DNA from: CAYNQN01 sp964530525
GTDB taxonomy: Bacteria > Actinomycetota > Acidimicrobiia > Acidimicrobiales > Acidimicrobilacustridaceae
Reading direction: 5' to 3'
Assembly: GCA_964530525.1 (NCBI GenBank)
Contig: CAZHBH010000014.1
Location: forward strand, 1-38,183
DNA length: 38,183 nucleotides
The notes under the pieces are model-generated. The model was given only the letters and a program-made list of their open reading frames with translations. It was not told where the DNA came from and made no database searches. The position numbers and the translations under genes are program-made. This document shows positions 1 through 7,429 of the stretch, piece by piece (within the stretch, counting starts at the first letter, position 1; each line of letters starts with the position of its first letter).

Positions 1-508
1 CTTCCACTACGTGCTCTTCGGAGGATCGGTGTTCGCGCTCTTCGCGGGCATCTACTACTGGTTCCCCAAGATCACCGGGAAGATGCTGCGCGACAGCTGG
101 GGCTACGTGCAGTTCGCAATGATGGTCGTGGGCTTCAACATGACGTTCTTCGTGCAGCACTACCTGGGGTTGCAGGGCATGCCCCGCCGCACGGCGTCGT
201 ACCTGGAGGCCGACGGCTTCGCCACCCTCAACGCGGTGTCGTCCGCGGGGGCGGCCCTGCTGGCGCTGTCCACGCTCCCGTTCCTGTGGAACGTGTGGAT
301 CTCGCTCCGCAGGGGCGCACCGGCAGGTGCCAACCCGTGGGACGGCCACACGCTCGAGTGGGCCACGGCCTCGCCACCGCCGCCCGGCAACTTCACCGAG
401 GCCCTGCCACCGATCCGTTCGGAGCGGCCGCTGTGGGACCTCAACCACCCCGACCACCGCTCGCCGCGCGAGCACGGGCGGCCCAAGCAGCCGGCGGGCT
501 GGACGTGA
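1..508 (+). CDS. ctaD: Cytochrome c oxidase subunit I, C-terminal part (cut by window edge)
   Basis: The reading frame is already open at base 2 and begins FHYVLFGG, the end of the HFHYV motif of helix X. The visible His is the expected axial ligand of low-spin heme a; the heme a3 ligand lies just outside the window. The fragment continues with transmembrane helices XI and XII and the family-typical stretch NMTFFVQHYLGLQGMPRR, then a cytoplasmic tail with NPW..LEW and a proline-rich run. This is the catalytic, proton-pumping subunit of the aa3 terminal oxidase in the plasma membrane. The GTG at base 11 is an internal Val, not a start. ctaF follows 46 bases downstream, the usual actinobacterial arrangement. 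Identity is certain by motif; only the N-terminal portion is missing. Confidence 0.96.
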   Translation, partial: FHYVLFGGSVFALFAGIYYWFPKITGKMLRDSWGYVQFAMMVVGFNMTFFVQHYLGLQGMPRRTASYLEADGFATLNAVSSAGAALLALSTLPFLWNVWISLRRGAPAGANPWDGHTLEWATASPPPPGNFTEALPPIRSERPLWDLNHPDHRSPREHGRPKQPAGWT

Positions 509-554
509 GCGTCCTAGGCCCCCGCAGGAGGCGACCTCATGAGGGTTGATCCCG

Positions 555-1046
555 ATGGCCGGTGACGACGAGCTCCGGAGCACGACGCACGTGACAGAGG
601 ACGAGGGCGGGACGACCGTCACCGGGGGCCGGCGCGCGGTGGAGCCGGCCAAGGGCATACCCACCGAGACCCGGATGTACGGGGCCGTGGGCGGCTTCTA
701 CCTACTGCTCACCGCCATCTACTGGTTCACCTCTCACGAGCCGGCCGGCACGGCCATGTTGCTCGGCGCGGGCATCTTCGCCTGCGTCACCGGCATCTAC
801 TTCGTGCTGAAGCTGAGGGGTGTCCAATCGGAGGTGGAGGCCGACGAGTGGCCGACGCCCACCGATCCCCCCCGCCACGAGGGCCTCTACCTCCCGCACA
901 CGAGCATCTGGTCGGTGGGGATCGCCGTCGGCGCTGCGGTGACCCTCGCGGGGCTCGCCGTGGGCTGGTGGGCGAGCCTGCCCGGCGTCGTGCTGATGGT
1001 GCACTCCATCATCGGCTTCGCCGCGCAGTCGCGCGACCGGGCCTAG
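555..1046 (+). CDS. ctaF: Cytochrome c oxidase subunit IV, actinobacterial CtaF type
   Basis: This is a small membrane protein of about 163 residues. A soluble N-terminus is followed by ETRMYGAVGGFYLLLTAIYW, the motif that opens actinobacterial CtaF. Four hydrophobic segments are visible, at about residues 45-64, 70-89, 117-136 and 139-155. It is an accessory subunit of the aa3 oxidase encoded just upstream. The ATG at 555 is preferred because GAGGG at 541-545 sits nine bases before it; TTG at 546 is an alternative start in the same frame. A strong AGGAGG (526-531) instead serves an out-of-frame eight-codon ATG frame at 539-565 that overlaps this start. The stop codon shares the bases CTAG with the stop of the convergent acyl-CoA synthetase. 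Confidence 0.88.
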   Translation: MAGDDELRSTTHVTEDEGGTTVTGGRRAVEPAKGIPTETRMYGAVGGFYLLLTAIYWFTSHEPAGTAMLLGAGIFACVTGIYFVLKLRGVQSEVEADEWPTPTDPPRHEGLYLPHTSIWSVGIAVGAAVTLAGLAVGWWASLPGVVLMVHSIIGFAAQSRDRA

Positions 1047-2836
1047 GTGGAGTACAGGGCCTCGATCTCGGCGGCGTAGCGCTCGTTCACGCCGCGGCGC
1101 TTCAGCTTCGAGGTCGGGGTGAGCACGTCGCTGTCGGGAAGCCACTCCTCGCCCAGGACCTTCACCTTCTTCACCTGCTCGGCGTGGCTGAACCCCGCCA
1201 TCGCGCCAGCCAGGCCCGCTTCGACCTCGGCGATCACCTCGGGGGTCTCGGCCAGCTCGGCGAGGCGGCCCTCCAGACCTCGCGAAGCCGCCCAGGCGGG
1301 CGCCGCGTCGGGGTCGAGCGTCACCAGGGCAACGATGTAGGGCCGGTCGTCTCCGATGGCGCACGCCTGGCCGACCAGCGGGATCGACTTGAGCGCCACC
1401 TCCAGGTTGGCCGGGCTCACGTTCTTGCCCCCGGCGGTGATGATCAGCTCCTTCTTGCGGTCGACGATGCGCAGGTAGCCGTCATCGTCCATCACGCCCA
1501 CGTCGCCGGTGTGCACCCAGCCCTCGTCGTCGATGGTCTCCGCCGTGCGCTCGGGGTCGCCCAGGTAGCCCGAGAACACGTTGGACCCTCTGAAGAGGAC
1601 CTCGCCGTCGTCGGCGAGCGCCACCTCCACCCCCGGCATGGCCGGGCCGACCGTCCCGGGCTTGATGTGGGTGGGCGCCCAGGTGATGGCCCCCGTGCTC
1701 TCCGACATCCCGTAGATCTCGGATAGGGGCACCCCGACGGCGCGGAACCACCGGAGCACGTCGGGCGTGAGCGGCGCCGCGCCGCTCACGGCGATGACGG
1801 CCTCGTCGAGCCCCACGAGCTGGCGCACGGTGCTGAAGGCGACCTGGTCGAGGAAGTCGTACGTGGCCAACTGCTCTTCGGTGGCCGTCCCCCAGTCGAG
1901 CGCCTCCACGATCTCCAACGCCGCCTCGACGGCTTCGCCGAGCGCCTTGGCCTTCTCGGGATCTGCCGCCGCGGCGGCGTTGATCCCTGCGTGGACCTTT
2001 TCCCACACCCGCGGCACGCCGAACACGATGTGCGGGCGGGTCTCGCGGAAGTACTCCGCGAGCAGGCCCGTGTCGGGGCAGGTGGTGACCTCGGCGCCGA
2101 ACGCGGTGGCGGCGTAGAGGCTCACCATGCGCTCGGCGATGTGGGCCATGGGCAGGTACGAGACCATCCGCTTGCCGGCCAGGTCGTGCTCGGGGAGGGC
2201 GCGGTGGATCGACTCGGCCATCCAGCAGACGTTGCGGTGCGAGAGCACGACGCCCTTGGGGTCGCCCGTGGTTCCGGAGGTGTAGATGATCGTGGCAGGG
2301 CTGTCGGGATCCAGGGCGCCGGCGGCCGCGTCGAGGTCGATCGGGGCGTGGCCGGCCAGCACGTCGTAGGGCAGAGCGTCGCCGGCCACGCCTTCGGGGT
2401 CCACCACCACGAGGTGGCGCAGGTCTGCGATCTGGCCAGCCGCCTTGGCGAAGAGGTCCGCGAAGCCGGCGTCCTCCACGACGGCGACGGTGGTGCCGCT
2501 GTGGCCGGCCACGAAGGCGATCTGATCGGGCGACGACGAGTTGTACACCGACAGCGGCGTGGCTCCACAGAACGCCGCAGCCATGTCGACCACGTGGAAC
2601 TGCGGGATGTTGCGCATCATCAGCAGCACCCGGTCGCCGGATCCCACCCCCAGCGACTGGAGCCCCGCGGCCACCGCGGCAACCCTGTCTGCGAAGTCAC
2701 GGTACGACCAGCTGTCCCAGCCTTCCCCGCTCTTCCATCTCACCGCTGTCAGCTCGCCGTGGGCGGCGACGGTGCGCAGGAAGGCCCCGGGCACCGTCAG
2801 CCCCTCGACGGCCTCGTCGATCTCGTGGCTGCTCAT
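1043..2836 (-). CDS. Long-chain fatty-acid--CoA ligase (FadD15/ACSL-like)
   Basis: ANL-superfamily AMP-forming ligase of about 597 residues, which activates a fatty acid with ATP and CoA. The AMP-binding P-loop YTSGTTGDPKG is at about residues 185-195. YLPMAHIAERM, YGMSESTG, WVHTGDVG and the hinge/C-terminal motif RKKELIITAGGKNVSPANLE follow in the family order. The split between the large N-terminal domain and C-terminal lid is typical of bacterial long-chain synthetases rather than short-chain ones. The ATG at 2836 is chosen because homology begins shortly after it; an in-frame ATG at 2912-2914 would add 26 residues without a better ribosome site. It is divergent from the thiolase gene with about 100 bases between them, so the two may share a promoter region. 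Fatty-acid specificity is inferred from family resemblance. Confidence 0.9.
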   Translation of the reverse strand: MSSHEIDEAVEGLTVPGAFLRTVAAHGELTAVRWKSGEGWDSWSYRDFADRVAAVAAGLQSLGVGSGDRVLLMMRNIPQFHVVDMAAAFCGATPLSVYNSSSPDQIAFVAGHSGTTVAVVEDAGFADLFAKAAGQIADLRHLVVVDPEGVAGDALPYDVLAGHAPIDLDAAAGALDPDSPATIIYTSGTTGDPKGVVLSHRNVCWMAESIHRALPEHDLAGKRMVSYLPMAHIAERMVSLYAATAFGAEVTTCPDTGLLAEYFRETRPHIVFGVPRVWEKVHAGINAAAAADPEKAKALGEAVEAALEIVEALDWGTATEEQLATYDFLDQVAFSTVRQLVGLDEAVIAVSGAAPLTPDVLRWFRAVGVPLSEIYGMSESTGAITWAPTHIKPGTVGPAMPGVEVALADDGEVLFRGSNVFSGYLGDPERTAETIDDEGWVHTGDVGVMDDDGYLRIVDRKKELIITAGGKNVSPANLEVALKSIPLVGQACAIGDDRPYIVALVTLDPDAAPAWAASRGLEGRLAELAETPEVIAEVEAGLAGAMAGFSHAEQVKKVKVLGEEWLPDSDVLTPTSKLKRRGVNERYAAEIEALYST

Positions 2837-2941
2837 CGGCTCAGCATCGCGCACAGCGGACCACTCGGCTCGGCTGGCGGGTGGGAGCGTGCCCGGCAAG
2901 ACTCGTCGCGACATCCGGGAGATCCAGAGGGGATATCAGCA

Positions 2942-4132
2942 ATGGCAACAGCGGTGATCGTCGACGCCGTCCGCACTGCGGGCGGGAAGCGCAACGGGAA
3001 GCTCTCCGGGTGGCACCCGGTCGACCTCCTGGCCGAGACGATGAACGCCCTGGTCGAGCGCAACGACCTCGACCCCGCGGTGGTCGAGGACGTGCTCTGC
3101 GGCTGCGTCATGCAGATCGGCGCCCAGGCCCTCAACGTGGGTCGCAACGCGGTGATCGCCGCCGGCTGGCCCGAGGAGATCCCCGGCACCACGATCGACC
3201 GCCAGTGCGGGTCTTCACAGCAGGCCGCCCACTTCGCAGCGCAGGCGATCATGGCAGGCGCCAACGACGTGGTCGTGGCGGCCGGCGTGGAGGTCATGAG
3301 CCTGGTCCCGATGGGCGCCACCGCCATGGTGGACGGGGTCGGCTTCCCCTTCGGGCCCAACATGGGCCTCCGGCTGAGCGAGCGCGGCGGCATCGTCCCC
3401 CAGGGTGTCTCCGCCGAGATGGTGGCCGAGCGCTGGGACCTGGATCGCGAGGACCTCGACGCCTTCTCGCTGCAGAGCCACGAGCGCGCCGCGCGCGCCC
3501 GCGCCGAAGGCCGCTTCGACAACGAGATCGTGCCGGTCAAGGCCGTACCGCGCGACCGCGACACCGGCGAGATCATCGAGACCGACGAGATCGTGACCTC
3601 CGACGAGGGCATCCGCGACACCTCGATGGAGCAGCTGGCCAACCTCAAGCCAGCCTTCCAGGAGGGCGGCATGATCACGGCGGGGAACTCGTCGCAGATC
3701 ACAGACGGCGCCTCGGCAGCGCTCATCATGAGCGAGGAGAAGGCCTCGGCGCTCGGCCTGACCCCCAGGGCCCGCTTCCACAGCTTCGCCGTGACCGGCG
3801 TCGACCCCATCATCATGCTCACCGGCCCGATCCCGGCAACCCGCAAGGTGCTCGAGCGCTCCAAGCTCTCCCTCGACGACATCGACGTGGCAGAGGTGAA
3901 CGAGGCCTTCGCATCGGTGGTCCTCGCCTGGCAGAAGGAGCTCGGCTACGACCCGGAGAAGGTGAACGTGAACGGCGGCGCCATCGCGCTGGGCCACCCG
4001 CTCGGCGCCTCGGGCACCAAGCTCCTCGCCACCCTGCTCAACGAGCTGGAGCGCACCGGCGGTCGCTACGGCCTGCTCACCATGTGCGAGGGCGGCGGCA
4101 TGGCCAACGCCACCATCATCGAGCGGATCTGA
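2942..4132 (+). CDS. Acetyl-CoA C-acetyltransferase family thiolase
   Basis: Thiolase of 396 residues, full family length, catalysing CoA-dependent cleavage of 3-ketoacyl-CoA (or the reverse condensation). The acyl-accepting Cys is C89 in DRQCGSSQQA, the His is H352 in GGAIALGHPLGASG, and the second Cys is C382 in MCEGGGMANATI. All three catalytic positions are therefore intact. The ATG at 2942 follows AGAGGGG (about 2926-2932) at a normal spacing and begins the typical VIVDAVRTAGGK strand. The CEGGG ending is common in actinobacterial beta-oxidation thiolases. With the acetoacetyl-CoA synthetase at 10.7-12.7 kb, it could finish conversion of acetoacetate to two acetyl-CoA, but it is also divergent from a FadD gene and may be a general beta-oxidation enzyme. 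Confidence 0.93.
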   Translation: MATAVIVDAVRTAGGKRNGKLSGWHPVDLLAETMNALVERNDLDPAVVEDVLCGCVMQIGAQALNVGRNAVIAAGWPEEIPGTTIDRQCGSSQQAAHFAAQAIMAGANDVVVAAGVEVMSLVPMGATAMVDGVGFPFGPNMGLRLSERGGIVPQGVSAEMVAERWDLDREDLDAFSLQSHERAARARAEGRFDNEIVPVKAVPRDRDTGEIIETDEIVTSDEGIRDTSMEQLANLKPAFQEGGMITAGNSSQITDGASAALIMSEEKASALGLTPRARFHSFAVTGVDPIIMLTGPIPATRKVLERSKLSLDDIDVAEVNEAFASVVLAWQKELGYDPEKVNVNGGAIALGHPLGASGTKLLATLLNELERTGGRYGLLTMCEGGGMANATIIERI

Positions 4133-4152
4133 CGTCAGGGCGTCGGCGCCGC

Positions 4153-4746
4153 CTAGGCGGTGGCGTCGGCGCCGATCCTCCTGAGGAAGTTGGCCAGGAG
4201 GTCGTGGCCGGCCGCCGTGAGGATCGACTCGGGGTGGAACTGCACGCCCTCGATGTCGAGCTCGCGGTGCCGTAGGCCCATGACGATCCCGTCGTCGGCC
4301 TCCGCCGTCACCTCCAAGACCTCGGGCACCGACGAGCGATCCACCACCAACGAGTGGTAGCGGGTGGCCTCCAAGGGGCTCGGGAGCCCCTCGAAGACGC
4401 CCACGCCCGTGTGGTGGACGAGGGAGGTCTTGCCGTGCATCACCTTCGGGGCCCGGACCACCTCGGCTCCGAACACCTGACCGATGCACTGGTGGCCCAA
4501 GCAGACGCCCAACACCGGGCGGCTCTGCCCCAGCTGCTCGATCACGGCGTTCGACAACCCCGCATCCTCGGGGCGTCCTGGTCCCGGCGAGATGAGCACG
4601 GCGTCGGGATCGAGGGCGACGATCTGGTCCAGGTCGAGCGCATCGCTGCGGTGGACCAGCGGCTCGGCTCCCAGCTCACCCAGGTACTGGACGAGGTTGT
4701 AGACGAAGGAGTCGTAGTTGTCGAGGACGAGCACTCTGGGGGCCAT
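4153..4746 (-). CDS. trpG: Glutamine amidotransferase of anthranilate / aminodeoxychorismate synthase
   Basis: Class I glutaminase of 197 residues that hydrolyses glutamine and channels ammonia to the chorismate-using partner for tryptophan (TrpE) or folate (PabB). The nucleophile is C82 in GVCLGHQCIGQ. The oxyanion region ISPGPGRPEDAG lies near residues 52-63, and H171 and E173 in QFHPESIL complete the triad. No TrpE or PabB gene is in the window, so trpG and pabA cannot be told apart; in mycobacteria the gene at this locus is called trpG. It is divergent from crgA, and a 25-base near-perfect palindrome lies 11 bases upstream of its ATG. Confidence 0.92.
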   Translation of the reverse strand: MAPRVLVLDNYDSFVYNLVQYLGELGAEPLVHRSDALDLDQIVALDPDAVLISPGPGRPEDAGLSNAVIEQLGQSRPVLGVCLGHQCIGQVFGAEVVRAPKVMHGKTSLVHHTGVGVFEGLPSPLEATRYHSLVVDRSSVPEVLEVTAEADDGIVMGLRHRELDIEGVQFHPESILTAAGHDLLANFLRRIGADATA

Positions 4747-4757
4747 GGCAGCCCCGA

Positions 4758-4782
4758 CGCTACCCGGGGTCCCCGGGTAGCG
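4758..4782. promoter_or_regulatory. 25-bp palindrome in the trpG-crgA divergent region
   Basis: Two 12-base arms (CGCTACCCGGGG and its exact reverse complement) are separated by one base. The element lies between the divergent trpG and crgA starts, immediately upstream of the trpG ATG. It could be a protein-binding operator or, on the trpG transcript, a leader hairpin close to the ribosome site. There is no T-run, so it does not look like an intrinsic terminator. The element is seen directly; its role is inferred. Confidence 0.55.
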
Positions 4783-4845
4783 ACGATCTGGTTCTGTCGG
4801 CGCTGCCCCTCACCCGGCAGGGCACCAAGCCGCGCTCGCCCCGTC

Positions 4846-4851
4846 TAGAGT
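4846..4851 (+). promoter_or_regulatory. Candidate -10 element for a leaderless crgA transcript
   Basis: TAGAGT fits TANNNT and ends eight bases before the GTG start of crgA, which would put transcription start at or within a couple of bases of the start codon. No Shine-Dalgarno sequence precedes this GTG, consistent with a leaderless mRNA, which is common in actinobacteria. No convincing -35 hexamer is visible. Confidence 0.35.
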
Positions 4852-4859
4852 GGCGAGCC

Positions 4860-5183
4860 GTGGCCAGTTCAGGGAAGCGACCTCAAAAGCAGCGGATCCA
4901 AGGCGGGCGTACCACCCCCAAGGGAGGCGGACCCTCAAAGCGGAGGGTGGACCCCTCCGGTCCCGAGGAGTCGACGCGCTACACGCCGCCGGTGCCCAGC
5001 TACCAGAAGGAGAGCCCCCGCTGGGTCCCGATCCTGATGTTCACGTTCTTCGGGGTCGGGATGCTGGTGATCTTCCTCCACTACGTGGACCTGATCCTCC
5101 CCGGCGCCCCGAGCAACTGGTGGCTGATGATCGGTCTGCTCTCGATCCTCGGAGGGATCATCACCGCCACGCAGTACCGATAG
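4860..5183 (+). CDS. crgA: Cell division protein CrgA
   Basis: Protein of 107 residues with a basic, low-complexity N-terminus of about 50 residues followed by two transmembrane helices (about 56-75 and 88-104). The family signature is clear: SPRWVPILMFTFFGVGM, then LPGAPSNWWLMIGLLSILGG and the ending ATQYR. CrgA sits at the septum and helps recruit and stabilise division components such as FtsZ partners and penicillin-binding proteins. The N-terminal tail is longer than the short tail usual in mycobacteria. The GTG at 4860 is used because it gives the only plausible start and has a -10-like box just upstream. Its neighbours trpG and, across the inserted block, pknB belong to the same conserved locus in other actinobacteria. 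Confidence 0.93.
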   Translation: MASSGKRPQKQRIQGGRTTPKGGGPSKRRVDPSGPEESTRYTPPVPSYQKESPRWVPILMFTFFGVGMLVIFLHYVDLILPGAPSNWWLMIGLLSILGGIITATQYR

Positions 5184-5254
5184 CTTCCTCGCTGCCGCGT
5201 CCGACGTGGACGGAGAGCAAGTTCGAAGTTACATCGGCGTAATGCTCCCCAGGT

Positions 5255-5275
5255 TTATCCACAGGCTGTGGATCT
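5255..5275. other. Inverted pair of DnaA-box-like sequences (alternative: terminator hairpin)
   Basis: TTATCCACA at 5255-5263 is a perfect match to the classical DnaA box TTATNCACA. Three bases later TGTGGATCT (5267-5275) is an inverted copy with two end mismatches. The two arms share seven complementary bases. The pair lies between the convergent stops of crgA and the 111-residue gene, so a small terminator hairpin is an alternative, though no T-run follows. The crgA/pknB region lies close to oriC in mycobacteria, which makes DnaA binding plausible. Confidence 0.45.
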
Positions 5276-5611
5276 CTACTCGATGGGCGTGACCAGCACC
5301 ATCTCGTCCTGGCAGTGCCGTGGAGCCTCCGGATCCTCCTTCGGTGCCACGGTCATCCGCACCTCCGCCCCGCAGATGTCGCACCTGTAGGTGATCTTCA
5401 CCTTCCTCAGCTCGCCGGGGGGCGGCGGGGGCGGTAGCGGCCGGGCGAGGCCGACGAAGGCGGCGAGCCCGACCCGAAGGATGAGGTAGGCGGCCAGGGC
5501 GGCGACCGCCACCTTCCAGATCGGGAAGCCGGCCACGAGCGTCGCCGCCGCGCCCACCACGACGACGCCCACCACTATCGGGTGCTTCAACCTCAGGCGC
5601 TCCACCCTCAC
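5276..5611 (-). CDS. Small membrane protein with C-terminal zinc-ribbon-like half
   Basis: Protein of 111 residues with no family recognised. Two hydrophobic segments (about residues 12-28 and 31-53) are followed by a Pro run (PLPPPPPPG) and a soluble C-terminal domain carrying YRCDICGAEVRM and a later PRHC. Three Cys plus His could bind a metal such as zinc. The topology suggests a membrane-anchored cytoplasmic metal-binding domain. The start is GTG at 5611; a GTG two codons later is also possible. The gene lies 34 bases downstream of the SDR gene on the same strand and converges on crgA, so it could belong to either the division locus or the catabolic block. The ORF is well supported; function is unknown. 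Confidence 0.7.
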   Translation of the reverse strand: MRVERLRLKHPIVVGVVVVGAAATLVAGFPIWKVAVAALAAYLILRVGLAAFVGLARPLPPPPPPGELRKVKITYRCDICGAEVRMTVAPKEDPEAPRHCQDEMVLVTPIE

Positions 5612-5645
5612 AGCCTACGGGCCTGCGCGCGCGGGGGCCCGAGCG

Positions 5646-6407
5646 TCACCGAGCCGTCCAACCCCCGTCGACCGTGAGCACCGAGCCGGTGCAGAAGGAG
5701 GAGGCGTCGCTGGCGAGGAAGAGCAGGGCGCCGTCGAGCTCGGAGGGACGGCCGAAGCGGCGCATGGGGGTGTTGCGCTCGACCCAGGCCGTGGCCTTCT
5801 CGTTGCCGGTCATCCCCGACGTCATCTCCGTCTCGAACCAACCCGGTGCCAGCGCGTTCACCCGAACACCCCTGGAGGCCCACTGCACCGCCAGCTCGCG
5901 GGTCATGTTGATCACCGCCCCCTTCGACGACGAGTAGCTGGCCGACGACATGGGTGCTCCCGCCACCATCCCCAGCACCGACGCCACGTTCACGATGCTC
6001 CCGCGCCCCGCCTCCGTCATCGTGCGAGCTGCGAGCTGAGCGAGGTGGAAGGCAGCGAAGACGTTGACCTCGTAGGTCCTGCGCACCTCGTCGAGCCCCT
6101 CGTCCTCGGCTCGCCGGTGCCCGGCCACGCCGGCGTTGTTGACCAGCACGTCCAGGCTGCCCGACTCGTCGAACGCCCGGCCCACCAGGGCCCGACGGGC
6201 TCCCTCGTCGCAGACGTCGGCCACGACCGGCACGATCGACGGGTTCGCCCTAGCCAGGTCTTCCAGCCGATCGGCGCGGCGCGCCGCCGCGAAGACCGTG
6301 GCTCCCGCACCCGCGAGCACCACGGCGAAGCGTGCCCCGAGCCCCGAGGACGCCCCGGTGACGACAGCCGTGCGTCCCGCCAGCGAGAAGGGGTCTTCAG
6401 GGCTCAT
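5646..6407 (-). CDS. Short-chain dehydrogenase/reductase
   Basis: Classical SDR of 253 residues acting on an alcohol/ketone with NAD(P). The cofactor motif TGASSGLG is at 17-24, NNAG at 90-93, and the catalytic Ser-Tyr-Lys are S143, Y158 and K162 with canonical spacing. The C-terminus ends with TVDGGWTAR, usual for the family. Its start overlaps the stop of the APH-type kinase gene by four bases (ATGA), so it is the third gene of a coupled ACAD-kinase-SDR operon. In the Pseudomonas levulinate (lva) pathway an SDR reduces a 4-ketoacyl-CoA to the 4-hydroxyacyl-CoA before phosphorylation. That role fits the context but is inference; a 3-hydroxyacyl-CoA dehydrogenase is the main alternative. Confidence 0.9.
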   Translation of the reverse strand: MSPEDPFSLAGRTAVVTGASSGLGARFAVVLAGAGATVFAAARRADRLEDLARANPSIVPVVADVCDEGARRALVGRAFDESGSLDVLVNNAGVAGHRRAEDEGLDEVRRTYEVNVFAAFHLAQLAARTMTEAGRGSIVNVASVLGMVAGAPMSSASYSSSKGAVINMTRELAVQWASRGVRVNALAPGWFETEMTSGMTGNEKATAWVERNTPMRRFGRPSELDGALLFLASDASSFCTGSVLTVDGGWTAR

Positions 6408-7429
6408 CGTCCGAGCACCTCCAGACCCCTCTCGGCGAGCGCCGTCACCGCCTCGCCGGTGCCCTCGAAGCCCTCACCAACGGTCAACCCTTCCTCGAAC
6501 CTCCTGTGGATGCCCTCGGCGATCACGGCCAGCTTGAAGTAGGCCAGGGCCCGGTGGAAGTCGAGGTCCTCGATGCTGCGGCCGCTCACCACCCCGTACT
6601 CCTCTGCCACCTCCGAGGCGCTGGGGAAGCCGGGGTTCGCCGAGATGGGGTGCCCGTCGGGCAGCAGCGCCGTGACGGCCGGGTCCCAGTAGGCGAGCAG
6701 CACGCCCAGATCGGCAAGGGGGTCGCCGAGCGTAGCCATCTCCCAGTCGAGCACCGCCACCACCCTGCCGGGGTCGTCGGTGGCGAGGATCGTGTTGTCC
6801 ACGCGGAAGTCGCCGTGGACGATCCCCGAACCGCTCTCCGCAGGCACGACGGCCTCGAGGCGGGAGTGCAGCTCGTCCACCAGGTCCAGCGTGCGGGTGC
6901 GGACCGTCCCCCACTGCCGGTACCAGCGTGACACCTGCCTCTCCAGGTAGCCCTCGGGCCTGCCCAGCTCGGCGAGGCCTACGGCTTCGGGATCGACGGC
7001 GTGGATCGCCGCCAGCGCCTCCACCAGTGCGCTGGCACACCTCTTGGCTTCAGCCGCCGAGAGGGAAGCGGCGTCTTCGGCCGAGCGCACCACCCGTCCC
7101 TCCACGAAGGTGGCCAGGGCGAAGGGCGCCCCGATGACGTCCGGGTCCTCGCAGAGGGCTACGGCCTCCGGCACCGGCACCGGGCTGGGGCCCAGGGCGT
7201 AGATCACGCGGAACTCGCGGGCGACGTCGTTGGCGGTGGGGGCCACCAGCCCGAGAGGCGGGCGGCGCAGTACCCACCGCCTGGCACCATCGGTCAACAG
7301 GTAGGTGAGGTTGGAACGGCCACCCTCGATCAGCTCCGCCCTGAGGGGGCCGGCGCGCACCACGTCCTGGTCGTCGAGGAAGGACTCCAAGCGGGCGAGA
7401 TCGAGGATCGACGTCTCCTCTTCGCTCAT
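6404..7429 (-). CDS. APH-family acyl-CoA-associated phosphotransferase (ACAD10/11 kinase-like, LvaA-like)
   Basis: Kinase-like protein of 341 residues with the aminoglycoside-phosphotransferase fold. The catalytic loop VHGDFRVDN is at about 204-212 (D207), the Mg-binding LDWEMATLGDP has D228, and the N-lobe carries IEGGRSNLTYLL. The sequence style (LDWEMATLGDPLADLG, KLAVIAEGIHRRF) is that of the acyl-CoA-linked APH branch, including the kinase domain of ACAD10/11, not that of antibiotic-resistance enzymes. The ATG at 7429 overlaps the stop of the dehydrogenase gene (ATGA) and removes a 58-residue non-homologous extension. Known relatives phosphorylate 4-hydroxyacyl-CoA so that an ACAD can eliminate phosphate. 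That substrate is inferred here from co-transcription with an ACAD and an SDR. Confidence 0.88.
   Translation of the reverse strand: MSEEETSILDLARLESFLDDQDVVRAGPLRAELIEGGRSNLTYLLTDGARRWVLRRPPLGLVAPTANDVAREFRVIYALGPSPVPVPEAVALCEDPDVIGAPFALATFVEGRVVRSAEDAASLSAAEAKRCASALVEALAAIHAVDPEAVGLAELGRPEGYLERQVSRWYRQWGTVRTRTLDLVDELHSRLEAVVPAESGSGIVHGDFRVDNTILATDDPGRVVAVLDWEMATLGDPLADLGVLLAYWDPAVTALLPDGHPISANPGFPSASEVAEEYGVVSGRSIEDLDFHRALAYFKLAVIAEGIHRRFEEGLTVGEGFEGTGEAVTALAERGLEVLGR

Noticed and set aside
539..565. Eight-codon ATG frame with a strong AGGAGG before ctaF, a possible leader peptide
   Set aside because: It overlaps the ctaF start, has no attenuator-like features, and such short frames are frequent; kept only as a note under ctaF.
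1991..2941. Long in-frame upstream extension of the thiolase
   Set aside because: It runs antisense through the acyl-CoA synthetase gene; the thiolase fold begins at the ATG at 2942, which has its own ribosome site.
4139..4174. 13-base direct repeat GGCGTCGGCGCCG at 4139-4151 and 4162-4174 with a CCGCCTAGGCGG palindrome between
   Set aside because: It covers the end of trpG and the short gap to the thiolase stop; high-GC coding bias or a convergent terminator explains it, and no further copies were noticed.
6404..7429. Antibiotic-resistance phosphotransferase
   Set aside because: The motifs and coupling to an ACAD and an SDR place it in the acyl-CoA-linked APH branch; no resistance context.
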